Below, one piece after another: positions 51,009 through 60,132 of a DNA stretch of 64,000 nucleotides. The position numbers and the translations under genes were made by a program. The notes beneath the pieces are model-generated. The model was not told where the DNA came from. It saw nothing but the letters and a program-made list of their open reading frames with translations, and made no database searches. Source of the stretch: Thalassolituus sp. UBA1087 (lineage in GTDB: Bacteria; Pseudomonadota; Gammaproteobacteria; Pseudomonadales; Oceanobacteraceae); assembly GCA_002314145.1 (NCBI GenBank), contig DCCG01000042.1:186001-250000 (forward strand). The letters are read 5' to 3'. Each line of letters opens with the position of its first letter. Positions within the stretch are counted from its first letter, which is position 1.

Positions 51009-53267
51009 ATGCTGAACCGCGAACTGGAGCAGACCCTGAATGAAGCATTCAAGGATGCCCGCACCAAACGTCATGAGTTCATGACGGTTGAACATCTGTT
51101 GCTCGCGTTGCTGGACAACGACGCGGCGGCGTCAGTGCTGGAAGCCTGTGGCGCAGAAATTATCAAGTTACGTAAAGACCTGCAGGAGTTTGTCGATTCC
51201 ACGACACCACTGATTCCGGAAAGCGACGGTGAGCGCGAAACCCAGCCAACACTGGGCTTTCAGCGGGTGCTGCAGCGGGCTGTGTTCCATGTGCAGTCGT
51301 CCGGCAAATCGGAAGTGACCGGGGCTAATGTTCTGGTGGCTATTTTCTCCGAGCAGGAAAGCCAGGCGGTCTATTTCCTGAAACAGCAGAATATCGCCCG
51401 GATTGATGTGGTGAATTACATCTCTCATGGTATTTCCAAGGTGTCCGGTGAAGAAGAATCATCCGAACAGCTGGGTGAAGACATGGGTGAGGAAGCCGAA
51501 AGCGGTAATAAAAGCGCGCTCGAAGGCTATGCGACCAATCTGAATAAGATGGCCAGAGAGGGTAAAATTGACCCCTTGATCGGCCGTGAATACGAAGTTA
51601 ACCGTCTGGTGCAGACGCTTGCCCGTCGCCGTAAGAATAACCCGCTGCTGGTAGGGGATTCCGGGGTTGGCAAAACAGCCATCGTTGAGGGGCTGGCGAA
51701 GCGTATCGTTGATCAGGAAGTACCGGACGTCATCCAGGATGCTGTGGTTTACAGTCTGGATATGGGCGCCTTACTGGCGGGCACCAAATACCGCGGTGAT
51801 TTTGAAAAACGCTTTAAGGCTCTGCTGGCAGAACTTAAACGCCAGCCGCATGGCATTCTGTTTATCGATGAAATTCACACCATTATTGGTGCCGGTGCAG
51901 CATCCGGTGGCGTGATGGATGCCAGCAACCTGCTCAAGCCACTGCTGAGTTCCGGTGAAGTACGTTGCATTGGTTCAACCACCTTTACCGAGTTCCGCGG
52001 CATTTTTGAGAAAGACAGTGCGCTGACCCGTCGCTTCCAGAAAATCGATGTGGCTCAGCCATCCGTGGAAGATACCTATAAAATTCTCAAGGGTCTTAAA
52101 ACGCGCTTTGAGGAGCACCATAACATCCGTTACACCGATAAAGCCCTGCGCGCGGCGGCAGAGCTGTCGGACCGTTACATCACCGACCGCAATATGCCGG
52201 ATAAAGCCATTGATGTGATCGACGAAGTCGGTGCGCTGCAGCATCTGATGCCGCCAAGTAAGCGTAAGAAAGTCATCAACGTGGCTGAAGTGGAGCATGT
52301 GGTTGCCGGCATTGCCCGCATTCCGCCAAAAACCGTTTCCGCATCGGACAAAGAACTGCTGTTCAAGCTGGAAGACAAACTGCGCATGGTGGTATTTGGT
52401 CAGGATGAGGCGATTGATTCGCTGTCGACCGCGATCAAGATGTCCCGTGCCGGGCTGACGTCGCCGCAGAAACCGATTGGTTCTTTCCTGTTTGCCGGTC
52501 CGACCGGGGTTGGTAAAACTGAAGTATCAAAACAACTGGCGTCCGTCATGGGAATGGAACTGGTGCGTTTTGATATGTCGGAGTACATGGAGCGCCATAC
52601 GGTTTCCCGTCTGATTGGTGCGCCTCCGGGTTATGTCGGTTACGATCAGGGTGGCCTGTTAACGGAAGCCATCAATAAAAATCCGCATTGCGTACTGCTG
52701 CTGGATGAAATTGAAAAAGCGCACCCGGAAGTGTTCAACATTCTGCTGCAGGTCATGGACCATGGCACACTGACGGATAATAACGGGCGCAAAACGGATT
52801 TCCGTAATGTCATTCTGATCATGACAACCAACGCAGGCGCCGAGCAGATGAGCCGTTCCAGTATCGGCTTCACGCTGCAGGATCACAGTACCGATGGTGC
52901 TGAGGCGCTGAAGAAAACCTTCACCCCAGAGTTCCGTAACCGTATCGACAGCATCATTCAGTTTGAAGCGCTGAAACGCGATACCATTCTGCATGTGGTT
53001 GATAAGTTCCTCACCGAACTGCAGGCACAGCTGGACGACAAAGGTGTGGTACTCAATGTCGACGATGAAGCCCGTGCCTGGCTTGCCGAGCATGGCTATG
53101 ACGCGCGCATGGGGGCACGGCCGATGGCTCGCCTGGTGCAGGAGAAAATCAAAAAACCACTGGCAGAGAAAATTCTGTTTGGTGAGCTTTCCCGCGGTGG
53201 GGAAGTGGATATTTCTGCTGAGGATGGAGAGTTGTCAATGTCTGTAGGGGAAGAAGTGCCGGCCTGA
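51009..53267 (+). CDS. clpA: ClpA, ATPase of the ClpAP protease
   Basis: A 752-residue AAA+ unfoldase with the ClpA N-domain and two ATPase modules: Walker A1 GDSGVGKTA (216-224) and A2 GPTGVGKT (497-504). The ClpP-binding loop reads SIGF at about 618-621 (IGL in E. coli). ClpP itself is not in this window. The start has AGGAGG upstream at 51000-51005. The stop lies inside a stable hairpin. Together with clpS, aat and bpt it forms an N-degron pathway. Confidence 0.97.
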   Translation: MLNRELEQTLNEAFKDARTKRHEFMTVEHLLLALLDNDAAASVLEACGAEIIKLRKDLQEFVDSTTPLIPESDGERETQPTLGFQRVLQRAVFHVQSSGKSEVTGANVLVAIFSEQESQAVYFLKQQNIARIDVVNYISHGISKVSGEEESSEQLGEDMGEEAESGNKSALEGYATNLNKMAREGKIDPLIGREYEVNRLVQTLARRRKNNPLLVGDSGVGKTAIVEGLAKRIVDQEVPDVIQDAVVYSLDMGALLAGTKYRGDFEKRFKALLAELKRQPHGILFIDEIHTIIGAGAASGGVMDASNLLKPLLSSGEVRCIGSTTFTEFRGIFEKDSALTRRFQKIDVAQPSVEDTYKILKGLKTRFEEHHNIRYTDKALRAAAELSDRYITDRNMPDKAIDVIDEVGALQHLMPPSKRKKVINVAEVEHVVAGIARIPPKTVSASDKELLFKLEDKLRMVVFGQDEAIDSLSTAIKMSRAGLTSPQKPIGSFLFAGPTGVGKTEVSKQLASVMGMELVRFDMSEYMERHTVSRLIGAPPGYVGYDQGGLLTEAINKNPHCVLLLDEIEKAHPEVFNILLQVMDHGTLTDNNGRKTDFRNVILIMTTNAGAEQMSRSSIGFTLQDHSTDGAEALKKTFTPEFRNRIDSIIQFEALKRDTILHVVDKFLTELQAQLDDKGVVLNVDDEARAWLAEHGYDARMGARPMARLVQEKIKKPLAEKILFGELSRGGEVDISAEDGELSMSVGEEVPA

Positions 53268-53279
53268 AGGCGGCACTTC
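53253..53279 (+). terminator. Hairpin overlapping the clpA stop
   Basis: GAAGTGCC (53253-53260) pairs with GGCACTTC (53272-53279), and GCC/GGC extends it inward; the TGA stop is in the loop region. There is no T-tract, so intrinsic termination is uncertain. The infA gene ends 14 nt further on the other strand. Confidence 0.45.
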
Positions 53280-53292
53280 CTGCCAGATGACA

Positions 53293-53511
53293 TTAACGGG
53301 CGCGGTAAGTAATCCGGCCTTTGCTCAGATCGTAAGGCGTCAGTTCAACTTTCACTTTATCGCCGGTCAGGATGCGGATGTAGTTTTTACGCATCTTGCC
53401 TGAAATATGAGCGGTCACAACGTGGCCGTTTTCCAGTTTTACACGGAACATTGTGTTCGGAAGGGTATCAACTACTTCGCCTTCCATTTCAATAACATCA
53501 TCTTTTGCCAT
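53293..53511 (-). CDS. infA: Translation initiation factor IF-1
   Basis: The 72-residue length and sequence are canonical: KDDVIEMEGEVVDTLPNTMFRVKLENGHVVTAHISGKMRKNYIRILTGDKVKVELTPYDLSKGRITYRAR. IF-1 binds the ribosomal A site in initiation. It runs opposite to clpA and follows bpt on the same strand with a 109-nt gap. Confidence 0.98.
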   Translation of the reverse strand: MAKDDVIEMEGEVVDTLPNTMFRVKLENGHVVTAHISGKMRKNYIRILTGDKVKVELTPYDLSKGRITYRAR

Positions 53512-53620
53512 TCGTCACCTGTATATAGCTTGTACAACGCGGGCGCATTCTGCCTGAAATTCACAAAAGAAGCAAAGTAAATGCCTGTTTCATCGGTGGG
53601 AATATGAAGCACGGCGGCAA

Positions 53621-54325
53621 TCAGGGCGACAAAAGTGTCCATTTGCCATCAATCAGCGCGTCCAGCGGTACGAACTTCCGCTTATAGGCCATTTTTTTAC
53701 TTTCATGCACCAGATAGCCCAGATAGTTGTAGGGCAGGGCAAGGCCATGGGCGAGATAATTAGCCTGTAAAATAAGCCAGGTTCCCAGAGAGCGATCCTG
53801 CTCATCGGGATCATAAAAGCTGTATACCGAAGACAGGCCATCTTCCAGCTGATCAAAAACCATGCAGGCGACCAGGCGACCATTCTTCCTGGCTTTAAGA
53901 AAAGCGGTGGTGCCGAAATCGCTGGCGAGGAAGTCGTCATACTGCTGTTCACTGGGTGGATACATATCACCATCCTGATGGCGTTCGCTGATGTAGCGTT
54001 CGTACAGGCGGTAAGTTTCTTCTGAGCTGTCAGGGCGGGTTACCTCGAGCGTCAGATCCCGGTTGCGGCGAAGGGTGCGTTTCTGGCTTCTGGAAGGCAG
54101 AAATTCGTTCACCCGGATGCGCACCGGCAGACAGGCATGACAGTCCGGGCAGGCCGGCCGGTACATCAGGCGGCCGCTGCGGCGAAAACCGTTGAGGCTG
54201 AGCAGGGTCAGCGTATGGCCATCCAGTTCGGCTCTGGGATCAACGTACAGGCTGCGTGATTGCTGACCTTCGAGGTAACTGCAGCTGTGGGTTTCCGGCG
54301 GCTGAAACAACAGAATCTTATTCAT
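53621..54325 (-). CDS. bpt: Aspartate/glutamate leucyltransferase (Bpt, ATE family)
   Basis: A 234-residue aminoacyl-tRNA-protein transferase. The N-terminal Cys-rich part shows RPACPDCHACLPVRI, then the core SRSQKRTLRRNRDL, YERYISERHQDGDMY and the C-terminal GLALPYNYLGYLVHESKKMAYKRKFVPL. Bpt adds Leu to proteins that begin with Asp or Glu, making N-degrons for ClpS. The start is ATG 54325, overlapping the aat stop (ATGA). An upstream frame would lie inside aat and lacks homology. Confidence 0.92.
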   Translation of the reverse strand: MNKILLFQPPETHSCSYLEGQQSRSLYVDPRAELDGHTLTLLSLNGFRRSGRLMYRPACPDCHACLPVRIRVNEFLPSRSQKRTLRRNRDLTLEVTRPDSSEETYRLYERYISERHQDGDMYPPSEQQYDDFLASDFGTTAFLKARKNGRLVACMVFDQLEDGLSSVYSFYDPDEQDRSLGTWLILQANYLAHGLALPYNYLGYLVHESKKMAYKRKFVPLDALIDGKWTLLSP

Positions 54326-55011
54326 GCCAGATCTCCGGCAATCTGTACCGGCGGCGCCGTGACCGCGGCTTTGACGCGACGACTGAAATCCTCCCGTGTT
54401 GCTTCTTCGATGCCGAACTGCGCCAGGTGGCTGGTCTTCATCTGGCAATCAATCAGCTGCAGGCCGGCACGGAACAGTGCGGGTGCCGCGATAGCGAATG
54501 CAATTTTTGAGGCGTTATCCACCTGAGAAAACATAGATTCTCCAAACAGGGCCTGGCCGGTCAGCAGACCGTAAAAACCGCCGCTGAGTCTGCCTTCATG
54601 CCAGTATTCCACACTCAGAGCGCGACCGGCTTTATGCAGACGTGTATAGCTGTCGATCATATCATCACTGATCCAGGTGCCCGCTTCATGCTGTCGCGGC
54701 GCAGCGCAGGCGGTCATGACGTCGGTGAAAGCCAGGTTGGTGGTCACCCGGTAATTCTGCCGTCTTATCGCTTTGCGAACTGAGCGCGGAATGCGGAAGG
54801 AATCCGGCGTTATAATGGCGCGTGGAGCAGGGGACCACCACAGGCGCACTTCATCAGGATCATTCCAGGGGAATATACCGCGCCTGTATGCCTGGTCCAG
54901 CCACACAGGGGTAACCCGGCCGCCGGCAGCCAGCAGGCCATTGGGGTCGTCCAGTGCTTTATGCGGCGGTGGAAATTGCGGGAACGATGCTTCATCCAGC
55001 CAGTCAATCAT
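54322..55011 (-). CDS. aat: Leucyl/phenylalanyl-tRNA-protein transferase
   Basis: A 229-residue enzyme that adds Leu or Phe to N-terminal Lys or Arg. Visible: FPPPHKALDDPNGLLAAGG, AYRRGIFPWNDPDEVRLWWSPAPRAII, and ESMFSQVDNASKIAF near the active site with LIDCQMKTSHLAQFG at the end. With bpt it feeds the ClpS-ClpA pathway. The start is 51 nt from ftsK, and the two genes are divergent. Confidence 0.97.
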   Translation of the reverse strand: MIDWLDEASFPQFPPPHKALDDPNGLLAAGGRVTPVWLDQAYRRGIFPWNDPDEVRLWWSPAPRAIITPDSFRIPRSVRKAIRRQNYRVTTNLAFTDVMTACAAPRQHEAGTWISDDMIDSYTRLHKAGRALSVEYWHEGRLSGGFYGLLTGQALFGESMFSQVDNASKIAFAIAAPALFRAGLQLIDCQMKTSHLAQFGIEEATREDFSRRVKAAVTAPPVQIAGDLA

Positions 55012-55062
55012 GATAAACCCGTGGTAGACTTCGCCTTTTCATCAGGGAATTGGAAACACATT

Positions 55063-57690
55063 TTGCCAAAGCATACGACTGATCGTGATCTTCAGCCAGA
55101 CCATGAACTGAACCCGGACGATATTCCGGTGCTATGGAGCCGTCGTCACGATGCCGTTTTTGTTGTTCTGACGCTGGCCAGCATCCTGTTGCTGCTGGCG
55201 CTGGCGACCTACAGTGGCCGGGATATGGCCTGGTCGGCGGCGGGCTCCGGGTCGCCGGGCAATGCGGTGGGCAAAGTCGGCGCTCTGGTGGCCGACATTC
55301 TGTTCCATGCCTTCGGTTACCTGGCTTATGCCATTCCCCTGCTGGTGATGGCGAAGCTGGGACAGCTGTTCCGTAAAACCCGTGCCGCCAGCGGCCGGGT
55401 CTGGCTGTTACGTGGCGTTGGCATTCTGTTATCACTGGCCGCCCTGTGTTCGCTGGCCGAAATGAGTATCTGGCATGGCGAACAACTGCCGGTCGGGGCC
55501 GGGGGGATTCTGGGAAAATCCCTGATATCCGTCTTTCTGCCGCTGTTTTCGTTTACCGGTTCCGCGATTCTTCTCGCCGGCATGCTGGCGCTTGGATTAA
55601 TGCTGTTTCTGGAGTTTTCCTGGCTGCGCTTTTTCGACTGGCTGGGAGCTGCCGTTATCAGACTGGCCGGGCGCCTGAAGGAGCGCCGTTCCGGGGGCGC
55701 TGAAAGTGCAGATGAAAACGGCGCCGGGGCCAGCGCAGAGTCAGCATTGCTGGCTAAAAAAGCGGAACAGATAACGGCGGCGGCCGTGTCGCCGCTGCCG
55801 CAGGACGAACCGGACACCACCGATCAGCCGGAAGCAACGACAGGGCGCCGGAAGTTCTGGGGGCGTAAGCGTAAAACCGCGGAAGAATCATCCGGTAAAG
55901 AGACAGCGCCGCGCAAAGAGGCGATCGAGCCCGTGTTTGCCGCTGACCGCAGTGAGTCTTCTGATACGCCGGACGACGATTTTATCGATGTCCCCTGGCT
56001 CAATGATGATACTGAAGAGACTCCTTCCCGCCAGCCTGAGGCATCAGCAAGTAAAGGTTCATCCCGTGCGGCGGCCAGAAAAGCCACAGTCGCTGCATCA
56101 GCTGAACAAGAGGCAGAAAAAGAAATACCGATCCAGCCGCTGGAAAAAAGAGACAGTCAGCCCAGTGAGCGGGCCAAGCGGGAGTTGCAGGGCAAATTAT
56201 TTGCCTCCGACGATCCGCTGCCGTCTATTGCTCTGCTGGACCCGCCGCGCACAGATCAGCCCCATGGTTTTTCCGCTGAGCGGCTGCAGGAATTATCCAA
56301 GCTGCTGGTGCAGAAACTGGCTGACTTCGGTGTGAAAGTAGAGGTAACCGCCGTCGCCCCCGGGCCGGTGATTACCCGCTTTGAAATTCAGCCGGCTCCC
56401 GGGGTGAAAGCCAGTAAAATATCCAACCTGGCCCGTGACCTGGCCCGTTCCATGGCGATGGTGGCGGTGCGGGTAGTGGAAGTGATCCCGGGTAAATCCG
56501 TGATGGGGATCGAAGTTCCTAACGAAGACCGGGCGGTGGTTTCGCTGAATGAAGTGCTTTCATCGGATAAGTACGATAAATCCAGATCACCGCTGACGCT
56601 GGCGCTGGGCCACGATATCGGCGGTAATCCGGTGATTACTGACCTGGCAAAAATGCCGCATCTGCTGGTCGCGGGTACAACCGGCTCAGGTAAATCCGTC
56701 GGGGTTAATGCCATGCTGCTGAGCCTGTTGTTTAAATCCACCCCGGAAGAACTGCGCCTGATTCTGGTTGACCCGAAAATGCTGGAATTATCCGTATATG
56801 AAGGCATTCCTCATCTGCTGACGCCGGTGATCACGGATATGAAAGAGGCAGCCAACGGACTGCGCTGGTCGGTGGCGGAAATGGAACGCCGTTATATGCT
56901 GATGGCGGCGCTCGGGGTGCGGAATGTTGCCGGGTATAACAAAAAGGTAAAAGATGCCATTGCTGCAGGCACGCCGATTCCGGACCCACTGTGGCAGATT
57001 GATCAGTCTTTTGATACCACGCCACCATTACTTGAACCACTGCCTTATATCGTGATCGTGATCGACGAGTTCGCCGACATGATGATGATGGTGGGCAAAA
57101 AAGTGGAAGAACTGATTGCCCGGATCGCCCAGAAAGCCCGGGCGGCGGGTATTCATATGATTCTGGCGACACAACGTCCGTCGGTGGATGTTATTACCGG
57201 CCTGATCAAAGCTAACGTGCCAACGCGGATCGCCTTTCAGGTGTCGTCGAAAATCGACTCCCGTACCATTCTGGATCAGGGCGGCGCGGAACAGCTGCTG
57301 GGCCATGGTGATATGCTGTTTATGCCTCCGGGCAACGCGCTGCCGGAGCGTGTGCACGGTGCATTCGTTGACGATGATGAAGTACATCGCCTGGTGGCGG
57401 AATGGAAAAAACGCGGCGAGCCGGATTACATCGAAGAAATTACCAGTCACAGCGAAGAAGGTGGCGGCCTGACACTGGAAGGCGGCGATGAAAAAGACGA
57501 TCTGTATGATCAGGCCGTGGCTTTTGTTACTGAGAGCGGAAAATGCTCAATTTCCTCCGTGCAGCGTAAACTGCGGATTGGCTATAATCGCGCTGCAAGA
57601 CTGGTGGAAACCATGGAAGCCTCCGGGGTTGTTTCTCCTCCGGCCCATAACGGTTCCCGTGAGGTATTGGCTGGCCGTGCGCCGCAATGA
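55063..57690 (+). CDS. ftsK: FtsK DNA translocase
   Basis: It links cell division to chromosome dimer resolution. From the likely start TTG 55063 the product is 875 residues; the frame is open further upstream (GTG 55021 in frame), and neither start has a strong ribosome site. Four N-terminal helices (about 25-180) precede an acidic linker (about 230-370). The motor domain has Walker A GTTGSGKS (538-545), Walker B IVVIDEFADMMMM, and the C-terminal gamma winged helix ending near 870 (KCSISSVQRKLRIGYNRAARLVETME). lolA follows after 89 nt. Confidence 0.95.
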   Translation: MPKHTTDRDLQPDHELNPDDIPVLWSRRHDAVFVVLTLASILLLLALATYSGRDMAWSAAGSGSPGNAVGKVGALVADILFHAFGYLAYAIPLLVMAKLGQLFRKTRAASGRVWLLRGVGILLSLAALCSLAEMSIWHGEQLPVGAGGILGKSLISVFLPLFSFTGSAILLAGMLALGLMLFLEFSWLRFFDWLGAAVIRLAGRLKERRSGGAESADENGAGASAESALLAKKAEQITAAAVSPLPQDEPDTTDQPEATTGRRKFWGRKRKTAEESSGKETAPRKEAIEPVFAADRSESSDTPDDDFIDVPWLNDDTEETPSRQPEASASKGSSRAAARKATVAASAEQEAEKEIPIQPLEKRDSQPSERAKRELQGKLFASDDPLPSIALLDPPRTDQPHGFSAERLQELSKLLVQKLADFGVKVEVTAVAPGPVITRFEIQPAPGVKASKISNLARDLARSMAMVAVRVVEVIPGKSVMGIEVPNEDRAVVSLNEVLSSDKYDKSRSPLTLALGHDIGGNPVITDLAKMPHLLVAGTTGSGKSVGVNAMLLSLLFKSTPEELRLILVDPKMLELSVYEGIPHLLTPVITDMKEAANGLRWSVAEMERRYMLMAALGVRNVAGYNKKVKDAIAAGTPIPDPLWQIDQSFDTTPPLLEPLPYIVIVIDEFADMMMMVGKKVEELIARIAQKARAAGIHMILATQRPSVDVITGLIKANVPTRIAFQVSSKIDSRTILDQGGAEQLLGHGDMLFMPPGNALPERVHGAFVDDDEVHRLVAEWKKRGEPDYIEEITSHSEEGGGLTLEGGDEKDDLYDQAVAFVTESGKCSISSVQRKLRIGYNRAARLVETMEASGVVSPPAHNGSREVLAGRAPQ

Positions 57691-57779
57691 CCCGGTCCCG
57701 AATATTATAAGCCGGTGAGCAGGCTTGTCAGCCTGCGTCATCGTCAGGAATACACAAGCACTCGTTTAAGGAATGTATT

Positions 57780-58433
57780 ATGAAGCATCTGACTTCAGCG
57801 GTACTGATGCTGATTTCACTCACTCTGTCGGTTACCTCTCTTGCCAGTGCGTCGGCGTCTGAAGAGGCCGCACTGACCGATTTTCTCGCCAGAATAAAAA
57901 ACCTGAAAACACTGGATGCCCGCTTTACGCAGTCAACCCGTGATAATCACGGCCAGGTTCTGCAATCCATGAGCGGCCAGCTGACCGTCGCCAAACCTGG
58001 CAAACTGCGCTGGCATACCGATGCGCCGTTTGAACAACTGGTGGTATCGGATGGAGAACTGGTTTGGGTTTACGATATGGATCTGGAGCAGGTAACCATC
58101 CGCGATATGGATCAGCGGGTGCAGGAAACGCCGGCGCTGTTGTTGACCGGGGATGCTGGCAACGTCGAAAAAAGTTTTGTGGTGGCAGAAGAATCCGCCG
58201 CTGGTGAGACAATTTTTCAGCTGGTACCGAAAGATTCCAGCCAGTTATTTGAGTCACTGGAGTTCCATTATCGTGGCGATCAGATTGTACGCATGATGAT
58301 CTTTGACGCGGCCGGGCAGATTACTGAAATCAATTTTTCAGAGGTCACCGTTAATCAGGCGGTCGACAGTCAGGCGTTTGTGTTTAATGTGCCGGAAGGT
58401 GTCGACGTAATCGACGGGCGTCATGGCCGCTGA
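57780..58433 (+). CDS. lolA: LolA, periplasmic lipoprotein carrier
   Basis: LolA takes lipoproteins from LolCDE to LolB. The 217-residue product has a signal peptide (1-24, ASA), then LTDFLARIKNLKTLDARFTQSTRD, GQLTVAKPGKLRWHTDAPFEQLVVSDGELVWVYDMDLEQVTIR, typical LolA strands. Length equals the family. It overlaps rarA by 11 nt, so they share one transcript (ftsK-lolA-rarA is a conserved order). Confidence 0.96.
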   Translation: MKHLTSAVLMLISLTLSVTSLASASASEEAALTDFLARIKNLKTLDARFTQSTRDNHGQVLQSMSGQLTVAKPGKLRWHTDAPFEQLVVSDGELVWVYDMDLEQVTIRDMDQRVQETPALLLTGDAGNVEKSFVVAEESAAGETIFQLVPKDSSQLFESLEFHYRGDQIVRMMIFDAAGQITEINFSEVTVNQAVDSQAFVFNVPEGVDVIDGRHGR

Positions 58434-59739
58434 TTTATTCGCCCAGGAAAACGCCTACGAACCGCTGGCGTCGAAAATGCGGCCGACATCGCTGGACGAA
58501 TACGTCGGCCAGGAGCATGTGGTCGGGCAGGGTACACCGCTGCGTCGTGCGCTGGATAACGGCCAGCTGCATTCGCTGATTTTCTGGGGGCCACCGGGCG
58601 TGGGTAAAACCACCCTGGCGCGCCTGGTTGCACATTATGTGGATGCCGAATTTCTTGCCTTGTCAGCCGTAATGTCCGGGGTCAAAGATATCCGCGAAGC
58701 AGTTCAGCGCGCGCAGCAGTTTCATATGCGCGGGCGTAAAACGGTGCTCTTTATTGATGAGGTTCACCGCTTTAATAAATCCCAGCAGGATGCTTTTTTG
58801 CCGTACGTGGAAGACGGTACCTTTATTTTTATCGGTGCCACCACAGAAAACCCCTCCTTTGAACTCAATAACGCGCTGCTTTCCCGTGCGCAGGTCTATG
58901 TACTGCGCGCACTCAGTCAGAAACAGCTGGTTTATCTGTTGCGTCAGGCACTGAATAAAACCGCTACTCAGGCTACGGAAGAAGCACTGCAGCTGATTGC
59001 TTCAGCGGCGGATGGGGATGGCCGGCGTTCATTGAATATGCTGGAAATGGCCCAGCAGATGAGTCAGGACACTGTGCTTGACGTCACCGGTGTACGGGAA
59101 ATTCTCGGCGATAAAGCACGCCGCTTCGATAAGGGCGGCGAAGCCTTTTATGACCAGATATCGGCTTTGCATAAATCCGTACGCGGATCGGACCCGGATG
59201 CGGCCCTCTACTGGATGGTACGTATGCTCGACGGCGGCTGTGATCCTCTGTACATCGCCCGGCGGGCCGTAGCCATCGCCAGCGAAGACGTCGGCAATGC
59301 GGATCCCCGGGGGTTGACCATAGCACTTAACGCCTGGGATGCACTGGAGCGACTGGGCTCGCCGGAAGGCGATCTTAATCTGGCGCATGCATTGGTGTAT
59401 CTGGCCTGTGCCCCGAAAAGCAACGCTGTCTACCGCGGGCTTGCCCGGGCGCGGGAGCTGGTCACCGGTAATCCAAGTCTGGAAGTGCCTCTGCACCTCA
59501 GAAATGCGCCGACAAAGTTGATGAAAGAGCTCAACTATGGCGCTGAGTATCGTTATGCTCACGATGAGCCGGAAGCCTTTGCTGCCGGGGAAAATTATCT
59601 GCCCGAAGTGCTGCGCCATGAACGCCTGTACCAGCCGTCAAACCGGGGGCTGGAAGGGAAAATCGGGCAAAAGCTTGAGTATCTGCGTCAGCTGAATCAA
59701 CAATCGCCGCGGCAGCGTTACCCGGAGGAGGGTGAATGA
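58423..59739 (+). CDS. rarA: RarA (MgsA) replication-associated recombination ATPase
   Basis: A 438-residue AAA+ ATPase related to clamp-loader subunits, acting at stalled forks. Walker A is GPPGVGKT (56-63), Walker B VLFIDEVHRFNKSQQDAF, sensor GATTENPSFELN. The C-terminal helical part ends SPRQRYPEEGE. It starts inside lolA and overlaps crcB by 4 nt. Confidence 0.97.
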   Translation: MAADLFAQENAYEPLASKMRPTSLDEYVGQEHVVGQGTPLRRALDNGQLHSLIFWGPPGVGKTTLARLVAHYVDAEFLALSAVMSGVKDIREAVQRAQQFHMRGRKTVLFIDEVHRFNKSQQDAFLPYVEDGTFIFIGATTENPSFELNNALLSRAQVYVLRALSQKQLVYLLRQALNKTATQATEEALQLIASAADGDGRRSLNMLEMAQQMSQDTVLDVTGVREILGDKARRFDKGGEAFYDQISALHKSVRGSDPDAALYWMVRMLDGGCDPLYIARRAVAIASEDVGNADPRGLTIALNAWDALERLGSPEGDLNLAHALVYLACAPKSNAVYRGLARARELVTGNPSLEVPLHLRNAPTKLMKELNYGAEYRYAHDEPEAFAAGENYLPEVLRHERLYQPSNRGLEGKIGQKLEYLRQLNQQSPRQRYPEEGE

Positions 59740-60110
59740 GTTTTTTCTGGATTGGCCTGGGCGGGGCGTTGGGGGCTATAAGCCGCTATGTGGTGGCTAC
59801 CGGCATCTTCAAATGGATGGACAAACCCTTTCCTTATGGCACCTTAAGTGTGAACCTGATAGGCTCCTTTGCCATGGGAGTGGCCTATATCTGGCTGGTT
59901 GAGCACCAGTGGGGCGGGGACTATCACAAGCAGTTGCTGATGGTTGGCTTCCTGGGTGCTTTCACGACCTTTTCTACCTTCTCGCTGGAAAGTGTTGCTA
60001 TGTTGCAGCAGGAACGCTGGCTGGCTTTTGCCGGTTATGCGGGCTTCAGTCTGACAGGGTGTCTGCTGGCAACCGTGGCCGGGATGTGGCTTTCTAAATC
60101 TCTTGTTTAA
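59736..60110 (+). CDS. crcB: CrcB/FluC fluoride channel
   Basis: A 124-residue protein with four helices: GGALGAISRYVVA, NLIGSFAMGVAYIWL, and FLGAFTTFSTFSLESVAML (the Phe/Thr pore pattern of Fluc channels). It exports fluoride as a dual-topology dimer. The start (ATG 59736) overlaps the rarA stop. No fluoride riboswitch is visible because the start is inside rarA. serS follows after 22 nt. Confidence 0.95.
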   Translation: MSFFWIGLGGALGAISRYVVATGIFKWMDKPFPYGTLSVNLIGSFAMGVAYIWLVEHQWGGDYHKQLLMVGFLGAFTTFSTFSLESVAMLQQERWLAFAGYAGFSLTGCLLATVAGMWLSKSLV

Positions 60111-60132
60111 ATTGTTATTGGTATAAAAAGTA

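Noticed and set aside
57719..57736. GCAGGCT/AGCCTGC hairpin between ftsK and lolA as a terminator
   Set aside because: There is no T-tract, and lolA usually continues from ftsK; it may only be a small mRNA hairpin.
59640..59740. Fluoride riboswitch for crcB
   Set aside because: crcB starts inside rarA, and no riboswitch-like pseudoknot sequence was seen.
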